Shown here: in pieces, positions 53,637 to 61,645 of the stretch
Layout: each line of letters opens with the position of its first letter
Numbering within the stretch: the first letter of the stretch is position 1
Assembly (NCBI RefSeq): GCF_001189295.1
Contig: NZ_CP012159.1
Coordinates: 1,054,001-1,118,000 of the forward strand
Origin: Chondromyces crocatus
Lineage (GTDB): Bacteria > Myxococcota_A > Polyangia > Polyangiales > Polyangiaceae
Reading direction: 5' to 3'
DNA: 64,000 nucleotides
Position numbers and translations under genes: made by a program
Notes under the pieces: model-generated
What the model was told of the DNA's origin: nothing
Databases searched by the model: none
The model's input: the letters and a program-made list of their open reading frames with translations, nothing else

Positions 53637-55083
53637 TCTCTTCGTGGGAAAGCTCGCCGCCCTCGCCGTGCTCGCGCCCGCGATCGCGTTCGCTGCGCTG
53701 GGCGCGTGGACCTTGCTCCTCCGCGCCCCGAGCGAGCGGGTCGTGTCCCGGGTCGTGCTCTCCGCGGCGAGCTTGTCGGTCCTGTGCTCGCTCGTGGTCT
53801 GGGGACGCGCCGTGGCTGCGCCGCATGCCTTCGTGGCCGTGGACGTGGGTCACTGGTTCATGACCCCCCACTACGAGTTCGATCTGGTGCTGCTCGTCGA
53901 CCGGCTGTCGTCGACGATGATGCTCCTCGTCTCCCTCGTCGTGCTGGTCGTCGGCCGCTTCTCGGTGGCCTACCTGCACCGGGAGCCGGGCTTCACCCGC
54001 TTCTTCCTGCTCCTCGCGCTCTTCTCCACCGGGATGCTGGGGCTGGTGTGCGCCGGGACGATCGATCTCTTCTTCGCGGGCTGGGAGCTGGTGGGCGCGA
54101 CCAGCGTGCTGCTCGTGGCATTCTTCCACGAGCGCGCGGCGCCCGCGCGGGCTGCGGTCCGGGTCTACGTGACCTACCGACTCTGCGATGTGGGTCTTCT
54201 CGGCGGCGCGGTGCTCATGCACGAGCTCGCGCACACGTCGAGCTTCGAGATCGTGCTCGGTGGGGAGACGTGGCCAGGGACGGGCGCGGCGCTGGGGCAA
54301 GGAGGCGCGACGGCGCTGGCGCTCTGCTTCCTCCTGGCGGCGATGGGCAAGAGCGCTCAGTTCCCGCTCGGGAGCTGGCTGCCGCGTGCAATGGAGGGGC
54401 CGACGCCGTCGAGCGCGCTGTTCTACGGCGCGATCTCCGTGCACGCGGGAGTGTACCTCTTGCTGCGCTCGGCGCCGCTGTTGCAGAGCGCGCCCTGGGC
54501 GAGCGCTGCGGTGGCGGTGGTCGGAGCGCTGACGGCCCTCTACGGCACCGTGGTGGGGCGGGTGCAGCCCGATGTGAAGAGCGCCCTCGCGCACGCGACG
54601 ATGTCGCAGGTCGGGATCATGTTCGTGGAGATCGGCCTCGGCTTCTACGGGCTCGCCCTGGTGCACCTGTTCGCGCACGCTTGCCTCCGCTGCCTCCAGC
54701 TCTTGCGCGCCCCCTCGGCGCTGCGTGACGCGCAGGAGATCACTGCGGCCCACGCCGGGGCACCGCTGCCGCGGCTCGGCATCGTCGGTCGGCTCTTGCC
54801 AGCGAGGTTCGCACGGCGGATGTACTGGCTCTCGCTGGAGCGGTTTCACCTGGAGGCGGTCCAGGAGCGGCTGGTGGCGGCGCCGGTGATGCGTTTCGGC
54901 GCGCTGCTCGATCGTGTGGAGCGGCGCTGGGTGGCGGCGCTCGCTGGCCATGGGGGCGCGGTCGGAGGAGGCGGCGGCGAGGCGGGGGCTGCCGGGGTCC
55001 GCGGGCAAGGATGTGGGGCGATGGCGCTCGTCGCCTCTCCCCTCCTGAGCGACCGGCGCGAGGTGAGGGAGGGGCGATCATGA
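53623..55083 (+). CDS. dabB: DabB, NuoL-like membrane subunit of the carbon uptake complex
   Basis: 486 residues with about twelve membrane helices. It is a proton-conducting antiporter-type (PF00361) protein: LVLLVDRLSSTMMLLVSLVVLVVGRFS, DLFFAGWELVGATSVLLVAFFHER, and AMGKSAQFPLGSWLPRAMEGPTPSSALFYG with the transport Glu and Lys residues of NuoL/M. It supplies the membrane ion path that powers DabA. The 5' end lies inside dabA, and its stop overlaps the next gene (ATGA). The last 60 residues are a Gly/Ala-rich, less conserved tail. Confidence 0.92.
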   Translation: MWLPDLFVGKLAALAVLAPAIAFAALGAWTLLLRAPSERVVSRVVLSAASLSVLCSLVVWGRAVAAPHAFVAVDVGHWFMTPHYEFDLVLLVDRLSSTMMLLVSLVVLVVGRFSVAYLHREPGFTRFFLLLALFSTGMLGLVCAGTIDLFFAGWELVGATSVLLVAFFHERAAPARAAVRVYVTYRLCDVGLLGGAVLMHELAHTSSFEIVLGGETWPGTGAALGQGGATALALCFLLAAMGKSAQFPLGSWLPRAMEGPTPSSALFYGAISVHAGVYLLLRSAPLLQSAPWASAAVAVVGALTALYGTVVGRVQPDVKSALAHATMSQVGIMFVEIGLGFYGLALVHLFAHACLRCLQLLRAPSALRDAQEITAAHAGAPLPRLGIVGRLLPARFARRMYWLSLERFHLEAVQERLVAAPVMRFGALLDRVERRWVAALAGHGGAVGGGGGEAGAAGVRGQGCGAMALVASPLLSDRREVREGRS

Positions 55084-56531
55084 GCGCGCTGCTCGTCCTC
55101 TCGGCCTTGATCCTCTCCCCGCTGCTCGGTGCGCTGCTGGTCGCGCGCGCGCCGCGTCGCGAGAGCGCCTTCCAGAGGGCGGTGGTCGCCTCGGCCGTCA
55201 CCCTGCTTCTGGCCTTCGTCCCGTTGCTGCTCTTCCGAGAGGGGCGGGTGGAGGCGCTGGGGCCGCGGCTGCCGTTCGTGCGCGCCGGGCTGCACCTCGG
55301 CCTCGATGGCTACAGTGTGGTGCTGCCGCCCCTCGTCGCGGGCATGCAGCTCGCCCTCCTGGTCGCCGGGCGTCGCGCCGTGCTCGATCGTCAGAAGCTC
55401 GGCGCCATGCTGGTCACGGCGAGCGCGACGCTCGCGGTGCTGTGTGCGCGGGACCTGGCGCTGTTCGGGGTGGCCTGGGTGGCGACGCTCCTGCCTGGGG
55501 AGCGGCTGATCGCGAAGCAGGAGTCGCGTGACCCGCTCCTGCGGCGCACCTACCGGATCTTCCTCTTCGGCGGGAGCGCGCCGCTCCTCCTCGGCATCGG
55601 CCTCATCGCCTGGCTCGCAGGTCGCCAAGGGGGCAGTGCGATCTTCGATCTCGACGAGCTTCAGCGCGTCGGCCTCCCTGCTGGCTGGCAGCCGGTGATC
55701 TTCGCACTCCTCGGCATGGCGGTGCTCATGCGTCGTGCGGCCGTGCCGTTCCACGGCTGGCTCCCCGTCCTCCTGGAGCGAGGACCACTCGGGGTGGCGC
55801 TCTTGCTCGCGCAGGCGCAGGTCGGCATCCACCTGCTCCTGCGGGTCGCGGTGCCGCTCTTGCCCGAGGGCTGCTCGGTGGGCATGCCCCTCATCGCGGC
55901 GCTGGGGCTCGTGAGCCTCTTGCACGGCGCGGTGCTCGCGCTGGTGCAGACCGACCTGCGCCGGATGCTCGGCTACCTCATCTCCAGCCAGAAGGGGATG
56001 GTGCTGCTCGGCGTGGCCTCGATGACCCACGAGAGCGTGAGCGGCGCGCTCCTCCAGGGCATCGGCTCGGTCATCGCGTTGACCGGGCTCGCCATCGTGG
56101 TCTGGGCGGTGGAGTCGCGCACGGGCACCGCCGACATGCGGCAGCTCGGCGGCCTGGTGATCCGCATGCCCCGCACGGCGGCCTTCTTCTTCCTGCTCGG
56201 CTGCGCGGGCATCGGGTTTCCTGGCGCGCTCACCTTCGTCAGCGAGGACCTGCTCATCCATGGCGTGCTGCATGCACACCCCTTGCTGGCGGCCTTGATG
56301 CTGCTCTCCACGGCGATCAACGGGATCACGCTCTTCCGCGCGTTCCAGCGGACCTTCCTCGGTCCGGCGCCGCGCGATCGCCACGCCACCGTCGAGGCGC
56401 TGCTCCTCCGGGAGCGGGCGGTGCTTCTTGCGCTGCTCTGTCTCACCGTGGCCCTCGGGGTCGCGCCCTCGGGGCTTCTGTCGCTGCGAGAGCCCGTGGT
56501 CGATCAGGTGGTGGCTCACCTCCACCCGTGA
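55080..56531 (+). CDS. Second NuoL/M-like subunit of the carbon uptake operon
   Basis: 483 residues from the ATG at 55080 that overlaps the dabB stop. Many membrane helices; RRAAVPFHGWLPVLLERGPLGVALLLAQ corresponds to the conserved core of antiporter-type subunits, and TDLRRMLGYLISSQKGMVLLG to the following half-helix region. Residues 440-483 carry no extra domain. Most described DAB/MpsAB systems consist of DabA and one NuoL-like DabB, so a second, translationally coupled subunit is unusual. It may form a heterodimeric proton or sodium path with DabB. Confidence 0.85.
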   Translation: MSALLVLSALILSPLLGALLVARAPRRESAFQRAVVASAVTLLLAFVPLLLFREGRVEALGPRLPFVRAGLHLGLDGYSVVLPPLVAGMQLALLVAGRRAVLDRQKLGAMLVTASATLAVLCARDLALFGVAWVATLLPGERLIAKQESRDPLLRRTYRIFLFGGSAPLLLGIGLIAWLAGRQGGSAIFDLDELQRVGLPAGWQPVIFALLGMAVLMRRAAVPFHGWLPVLLERGPLGVALLLAQAQVGIHLLLRVAVPLLPEGCSVGMPLIAALGLVSLLHGAVLALVQTDLRRMLGYLISSQKGMVLLGVASMTHESVSGALLQGIGSVIALTGLAIVVWAVESRTGTADMRQLGGLVIRMPRTAAFFFLLGCAGIGFPGALTFVSEDLLIHGVLHAHPLLAALMLLSTAINGITLFRAFQRTFLGPAPRDRHATVEALLLRERAVLLALLCLTVALGVAPSGLLSLREPVVDQVVAHLHP

Positions 56532-56564
56532 CGAGCGGCGCAGGTCCTGCTCCAATCACGGCCG

Positions 56565-57683
56565 ATGCCTCTCGATGCTCCCCCCCTGGAAGGTCCCTAC
56601 GACGTGGCGCCCCTCGACGAGCGGGGGTTGCCGCTGGTCATCGCCGCCCGCGCGCAGCGTGCCCTTCCGCCGCTGATCGAGTGGATCGAGGCGCGCAAGG
56701 AGGCGCTCCGCGCGCGGCTCCGCGCCCACGGGGCCCTGCTCCTGCGTGGCTTCGAGGTGCGGGAGCCCCAGGACTTCGAGCGCGTGGCCCGCGCCATCGA
56801 TCCCGAGCTCTCCAGCGAGTACATGGGCACCTCGCCGCGCAAGGCGCTCACCGACTACGTGTTCACCGCGAGCGAGCTGCCAGGCTTTTACCCGATCCCG
56901 CAGCATTGCGAGATGACCTTCACGGCGCGGCCTCCGCGGCGGCTGTTCTTCTGCTGCACGATCGCGCCCGAGGCGGGAGGGGAGACCCCGCTCTGCGATT
57001 TCCGGAAGGTGCTCGCCGACCTGCGCCCCGACGTGCGAGAGCGGTTCGAGCAGCGTGGTGTCCGCATCGTGCGCAACTACGGCGCGCCGATCGCGGAAGC
57101 CGAAGGGGAGAGTGGGGTGGGGCTCTCCGCGCGTGTCCAGCGCTTCAAGCGGAAGCTCGATCCGTGGCAGCTCAAGAGCTGGGACGAGATCTTCGGCACG
57201 ACCGATCGGGCCGAGGTCGAGGCGAAGTGCAGCGTCGAGGGGTTCCGGCCGACGTGGCTGCACGGAGGCGGGCTCCGGCTCACCAGCGAGCACGACGCGG
57301 CGCGGGCGCACCCGGAGACCGGCGAGCGGGCCTGGTTCAACCACGTGCAGGTCTTCCACCTGTCGACCGCCGTCTCGGAGTACCGACGCCTGTTCGCGCG
57401 GCAGCGTGCGCCGTGGCTGCTCGGCATGTGGCAGGTGAGCCGCGTGCTCAGCGCGGCGCAGCGGCGGCTGCGGCGCTCGGACGAGCTGACGATGCATTGC
57501 ACCCACCGTGACGGCGGCGAGATCGCCGAGGCGGATCTGGAGCACGTGCGCGACGTGATCTGGTCGAACCTGGTGGTGTTTCCCTGGCGCAAAGGAGACG
57601 TGGTGGCGATCGACAACGCCGTCGTGGCCCACGGCCGCATGCCGTACCGTGGCCCGCGCGAGGTGCTCGTCGCCTGGGCGTGA
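56565..57683 (+). CDS. TauD/TfdA-family Fe(II)/2-oxoglutarate dioxygenase
   Basis: 372 residues. The iron ligands are H114 and E116 in PQHCEMTF (H-x-E rather than the more common H-x-D) and H356 in VVAHGRMPYRGPRE, with an Arg a few residues later that may hold 2-oxoglutarate. It resembles the SyrP-like group of the family, members of which hydroxylate amino-acid or peptidyl substrates. It stands 33 bp after the NuoL/M-like gene on the same strand, so it may belong to the ECF-controlled operon. A link to bicarbonate uptake is not obvious. Confidence 0.88.
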   Translation: MPLDAPPLEGPYDVAPLDERGLPLVIAARAQRALPPLIEWIEARKEALRARLRAHGALLLRGFEVREPQDFERVARAIDPELSSEYMGTSPRKALTDYVFTASELPGFYPIPQHCEMTFTARPPRRLFFCCTIAPEAGGETPLCDFRKVLADLRPDVRERFEQRGVRIVRNYGAPIAEAEGESGVGLSARVQRFKRKLDPWQLKSWDEIFGTTDRAEVEAKCSVEGFRPTWLHGGGLRLTSEHDAARAHPETGERAWFNHVQVFHLSTAVSEYRRLFARQRAPWLLGMWQVSRVLSAAQRRLRRSDELTMHCTHRDGGEIAEADLEHVRDVIWSNLVVFPWRKGDVVAIDNAVVAHGRMPYRGPREVLVAWA

Positions 57684-57785
57684 GCGGCTTGGTCGAGGAC
57701 TGGCCGCGGACCGGCCGAGGAGCCTGGCCGCGGACGGCAGGACGTCACGGAGGGGGGAGGGCGGCGCGGTGAGAGCGCCAGGTCG

Positions 57786-58550
57786 TCACGGGGGGGCGGC
57801 GGAGGGGGCGGGGGGCACGGCCGAGAAGGGGACCGACGGCATGCCGCCCGTGTACGGGCCGAGCTTCGCTCCGGTCGGCGCGTAGCGCTCGGAACACTGG
57901 CTGCTCGTGCCGCCGTGCTTGCTGGTGGAGCCATGCTTGCTGGTGGAGACGATGACGCCGAAGTCGCCACCCGGGAGTCCTCCGCCGCGGAGGTAGGCGC
58001 TGGCGACCTGGTCGCAGGTGGGCGCCTTGGCCGCGTTCTCGACCGTGCAGACGATCAGGGTCGGGATGGGGGAGGGGCCGCGGGCGGCGATGCCGGCGTC
58101 GAACTGATCCATGGCGGTGAGGAGCCTGTCGATGTCGAGGGCCATCGCGGGTCGGCACCCGAGCCCGACGACCGCCTTCACCCCGGGTGCCTTGGCGGCG
58201 TCTGCCATGACCTGCGCGGACTCGCCGACGGCGCGGGCTCCCTGCCCGACGACCCGCAGCACGGACTTGCCCGGCTTGGAGGTGGCGAACCAGTACGTGC
58301 TCCCCGCCACGAGGGCCATGCCGCCGAGGGTGACGACGCCCAGCAGGACCGCCGCGACGAGGCAGCAATTCCGGCCCCCGTTCGGTTTCGAGGGAGGATT
58401 GACGTAGAGGGGGGGCTGCGGCGGGGCTGGCGCTCCGGGGTAGGGCGGCCCAGGGAGGCCAGCATGGCCTTGCGGCGCAGCGTGGGCGTGAGCGGGGGAG
58501 CCAGCGAGAGAAGGTGAGCCGGCGTAGGGAGGTCCGGGCGGGAGGGGCAT
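57786..58550 (-). CDS. Hypothetical membrane protein with Pro-rich N-terminus
   Basis: 254 residues. The first 55 residues are Pro/Gly/Ala-rich (LPGPPYPGAPAPPQPPLYV), then comes one membrane helix at about 62-90 (CCLVAAVLLGVVTLGGMALVA). About 160 extracytoplasmic residues follow, with paired Cys (VGLGCRPAMALD, IVCTVENAAKAPTCDQ). The build is like that of many myxobacterial envelope proteins of unknown function. It converges with the dioxygenase gene and is followed by the alpha/beta hydrolase gene on the other side of a 30-bp gap. Confidence 0.7.
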   Translation of the reverse strand: MPLPPGPPYAGSPSLAGSPAHAHAAPQGHAGLPGPPYPGAPAPPQPPLYVNPPSKPNGGRNCCLVAAVLLGVVTLGGMALVAGSTYWFATSKPGKSVLRVVGQGARAVGESAQVMADAAKAPGVKAVVGLGCRPAMALDIDRLLTAMDQFDAGIAARGPSPIPTLIVCTVENAAKAPTCDQVASAYLRGGGLPGGDFGVIVSTSKHGSTSKHGGTSSQCSERYAPTGAKLGPYTGGMPSVPFSAVPPAPSAAPP

Positions 58551-58580
58551 ACGCGCTGCGGCGCAGGGTACACCGCCCGT

Positions 58581-59534
58581 TCACTGTGATGGGAGCGCGC
58601 TCAACCGGTCGACCGACGGGGGATCTTCGCGTGACTTGCCGAGGAAGAGCTCGCGCAAGCGCCGGTTCACGTGTTCGGCGTGCTCGCGCATCGAGGGGTG
58701 ACCCGGGAGGTGCTCCAGCCGGCAGCGCGAGTACCAGTGGCGGATGAGATCGTGCCAGGTCGATGGGAAGGTCGGGCCGCCGTGGTTGAGGAAGAACGTG
58801 ATGGGGCAGTCCGAGGGGCTGCGCCCCACGCTGTCCCACGCGGTGCTCGCGGCGCCGAAGTTGGCGCGGTGGTAGTTGAGCCCCCCCTGGATGTTGCCGG
58901 GCTTCAGGAAGTTGTCGAGGTAGATCTCCCGCTCCTCACCTTGCAAGCGGCGCCGGTCGTCGGAGCCGCTCGACAGGTAGTGCTCGAAGAAGCTGCGGCA
59001 GGCATCCCGGTGGATGCCGTGGTGGGCTTCGAGGTGCTCGGGCTCGTGGAGCTGCATCCCGAGAGGGTCGGGGAAGGCACTGTCCGGAGACGCGTCGCCC
59101 TCGAGCGCGCGCGCGTTGAAGCCGGGCGCGATCGGGTTCAAGACGGCGGCGCGGATCATGCGACCGCGGTGGCGCCGCAGCAGTTTGTGCACGACGAGCG
59201 CCGCCCAGTCCCGGCCGACGACGCAGACGCGCGCTAGGTCGAGATGATCGAGGAGCTGGATCACGTCGTCGACGACGTGGTCCACGTGGAAGAGGTCGAC
59301 GCAGGAGAGGTCGGGCTTCTCGGAGTTGCCGTGGCCCCTCAGGTCGGGCGCGATGACGTCGAAGTGCTCGGCGAGTGGACCGACGTGCCGGTGCCATTCC
59401 CACCAGAAACCCGGCCATCCATGCAGGAGCAGAAGCGGAAGCCGACCTCGACGTCCCTCGCGGACGTAGTGGATGCGGATGCCATCGAGCTGCGCTTCGT
59501 GGTGAAGATACGCCTCGGGACGTCGAGCGGTCAT
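58581..59534 (-). CDS. Alpha/beta-fold hydrolase, epoxide hydrolase / haloalkane dehalogenase type
   Basis: 317 residues. HGWPGFWWEW is the oxyanion motif of epoxide hydrolases, and APDLRGHGNSEKP follows. The nucleophile motif GRDWAA has Asp109, with Arg and Ala where GHDWGA is usual. The catalytic His is probably in LPGHPSMREHAEHV near the C-terminus. An Asp nucleophile points to epoxide or haloalkane substrates rather than esters. It is followed after 30 bp by the membrane hypothetical gene. The substrate is unknown. Confidence 0.85.
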   Translation of the reverse strand: MTARRPEAYLHHEAQLDGIRIHYVREGRRGRLPLLLLHGWPGFWWEWHRHVGPLAEHFDVIAPDLRGHGNSEKPDLSCVDLFHVDHVVDDVIQLLDHLDLARVCVVGRDWAALVVHKLLRRHRGRMIRAAVLNPIAPGFNARALEGDASPDSAFPDPLGMQLHEPEHLEAHHGIHRDACRSFFEHYLSSGSDDRRRLQGEEREIYLDNFLKPGNIQGGLNYHRANFGAASTAWDSVGRSPSDCPITFFLNHGGPTFPSTWHDLIRHWYSRCRLEHLPGHPSMREHAEHVNRRLRELFLGKSREDPPSVDRLSALPSQ

Positions 59535-59794
59535 GGGCCCCCCCTTTCGCGTGACGCCCTCTCAGCGTACACGCGGATCCACAGCTTTCCAGGTGACTCG
59601 GGCGCTTCCGAGCACGAGCGGGACGACACCGAGGGAAGAGAGAGCGTCCGCGGGGTCAATTTTCTGTCAGCGAGTGCTCCGGGCTGCATGCCCCGGGCGC
59701 GCGTCGCCGGTGGCACGAGCGCCCTCGAGGTGGCGGTGCCCGGGCCACCGCGGTGCGATGGCTTCGGCGCGCGAGCGTCAACGGCGTGAGGGAT

Positions 59795-61645
59795 TCAGCG
59801 CCCGGTGAGCAGCAGCGCTTCGGCGAGCAAGAGCGCGTCCACGGGCCAGAACTCCGCGGGTCGGATCCGGGACGCTCTGGCCTCGGCCACGGGACGACAG
59901 GTCAGCACGAGACGACGCCAGCGCGCCGGGATGGCATCGCGTCCGTGCACGGCACCGAGCAAGGCGCCCGCGACGGCGGTGTTGGTGTCGGCGTGAGCGC
60001 CCTCCCGGGCCGTGGCGATGACGCCCGCTTCGAACGACGGCGCGCGGAGGAGGTGATGGAAGGCATTCTGCAACGCGACGAGGACCCACCCGGCGTCGGC
60101 AGAGAAGAGTTTGGGCGGGGTGTCGGCCGCAGCGGACAGCGCCTTCATCACGGGCTCGCTCCCCCCCCGCGCCGCCTCGTCGCGGGCCGCAGCGTAGGCC
60201 CCTTCGACCCCCTCGCCGCCGATGGCCGCAGCGATCGCCGCCACGTACGCCGCGCAGGCCTCGCGGCAGACGGGGTGAGGGTGGGTGAGGGCGCTGTCTT
60301 CACGGGCCCAGGTGGCGGCCTCGCGTGGGCGTCCGGCGCCGAGGATCCCGAGGGGCGAGACGCGCATCAGCGAGCCGTTGGACTGGCTCTCCGGATCGGC
60401 GGTGGCGAGTGCGGCGGCGAGCGCGTCCTCGCTGGTATCGGAGAGCGCGGCCGCGCCGAGGGCGCGTCGGGTCGTGCAGCCCATGTCGAAGGGGCGCGAG
60501 CGATACCAGTGCAGGTACGCATCCAGGGCTGCGCCGGGCGCGTAGGCGTGGAAGGCCACCACGGAGCGCGCCAGCATCAAGGCCATCTCGGAGCCGTCGG
60601 TGGGCTGACCGGCGAGGGTGCTCCAGAGGCCGCCATCCTGCAGATCCAGCCCTGCCGGGTAGCGCTCCGGGATGTCGTCCTTGTGCGCGAACTCCACGAG
60701 GGAGCCGAGGGCATCGCCCGTGAGCTGCCCGAGCAGGCACCCCTGGGCGCGCCGCAAGCGCCCCGCATCGGAGACCAGGCGTCCCGGGGTCGGCCTGAGG
60801 GGACCATAGGAAGCGTGCGGCACCGTGGGCGGGCGCTGCGGCGGAGCGAACCGCCGACCGAGCAGCTCACGGACCGCAGCGGGCGCACCCGCGAAGCAGC
60901 GCTCGGCGCTGACCTCGCCGAGCGGCCCGTAGGTGATCGGCTGTCCGCTCCCGTCGACGATCTCGCCACCGGCGGCGCGGACCAGCGCGTGTCCCGCGGC
61001 GATGTCCCAGCTCCGGCAGGCGCCGAACACCGCGGCCGCCACCCCGTCGCCGGCAGCGACCAGCGCGAGCCGGTACGCGATGCTGGAGAGCGGCTGGAAG
61101 CGCGCCGGGGCGATCGACGCCGTGACCTCCGGGGTGAACGGCTCGGCGGCGCCCGAGATGAACACCACGTCGTAGCGGCCCAGCCCGCGCTCGCCGAGGT
61201 CCCCAGCGATGGGCGCTCCGTTGCGGCAGACGGGGCCGAGCCCCTCGGCCCAGGTGAAGAGGTCCCCGTCGTCGTCGGGTGAGGCGTAGGCGAAGATGAC
61301 GCCGAGCACGGGCGCGTCGTTCCGGGTGAGCGCGATGGATACCGACGCCACCCTGGAGCCCTGGAGAAAGGCCCGGGTGCCGTCGTTGGGATCCACGATC
61401 CAGCAATGAGAAGGGTCCTCGCCGGAATGGCTGCCCGTCTCCTCGCCGAGGAACGAGAACGGCGTGGCCCCGGTGAGGCGCTCGCGCAGGAGGTGCTCGA
61501 CTTCCTTGTCGATGGGCGCGTGCCCGCCCTGCCCCGTGGCGCCACCTGGACGATGCAGCTCTGCTCTCAGGCGCTCCCCTGCGGCGAGCGCGGCTTCCCT
61601 GGCCAGCGCGAGCGCGCCCCCGTAAGACCTGGCCTCTGTGCTCAA
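59795..61645 (-). CDS. Fusion of an inositol-monophosphatase-like domain and an ADP-ribosylglycohydrolase-like domain
   Basis: 616 residues from a TTG at 61645 that overlaps the upstream stop (TTGA). Residues 1-265 are an inositol-monophosphatase-type phosphatase with its metal site intact: GEET (67-70), DPNDGT (85-90) and RSWDIAAGHAL (W213, D214). Residues 295-616 are an ADP-ribosylglycohydrolase-like fold: GDALGSLVEF, TDGSEMAL (349-356), NGSLMR and ADTNTAVAGALLGA. The glycohydrolase metal ligands normally read T-D-D and D-x-D-T; here they are T349-D350-G351 and H551-A-D553-T554, two ligand changes. It could process a phosphorylated ADP-ribose-like compound, but activity of the second domain is doubtful. 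Confidence 0.85.
   Translation of the reverse strand: MSTEARSYGGALALAREAALAAGERLRAELHRPGGATGQGGHAPIDKEVEHLLRERLTGATPFSFLGEETGSHSGEDPSHCWIVDPNDGTRAFLQGSRVASVSIALTRNDAPVLGVIFAYASPDDDGDLFTWAEGLGPVCRNGAPIAGDLGERGLGRYDVVFISGAAEPFTPEVTASIAPARFQPLSSIAYRLALVAAGDGVAAAVFGACRSWDIAAGHALVRAAGGEIVDGSGQPITYGPLGEVSAERCFAGAPAAVRELLGRRFAPPQRPPTVPHASYGPLRPTPGRLVSDAGRLRRAQGCLLGQLTGDALGSLVEFAHKDDIPERYPAGLDLQDGGLWSTLAGQPTDGSEMALMLARSVVAFHAYAPGAALDAYLHWYRSRPFDMGCTTRRALGAAALSDTSEDALAAALATADPESQSNGSLMRVSPLGILGAGRPREAATWAREDSALTHPHPVCREACAAYVAAIAAAIGGEGVEGAYAAARDEAARGGSEPVMKALSAAADTPPKLFSADAGWVLVALQNAFHHLLRAPSFEAGVIATAREGAHADTNTAVAGALLGAVHGRDAIPARWRRLVLTCRPVAEARASRIRPAEFWPVDALLLAEALLLTGR

Noticed and set aside
46881-56555. 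Long open frames opposite or overlapping the carbon uptake genes (for example 48196-50694 plus, 50448-52826 minus, 53584-55008 minus, 54846-56555 minus)
   Set aside because: They overlap genes with clear family motifs (SulP, DabA, DabB, NuoL/M) and have the His/Arg/Glu-rich composition typical of shadow frames.
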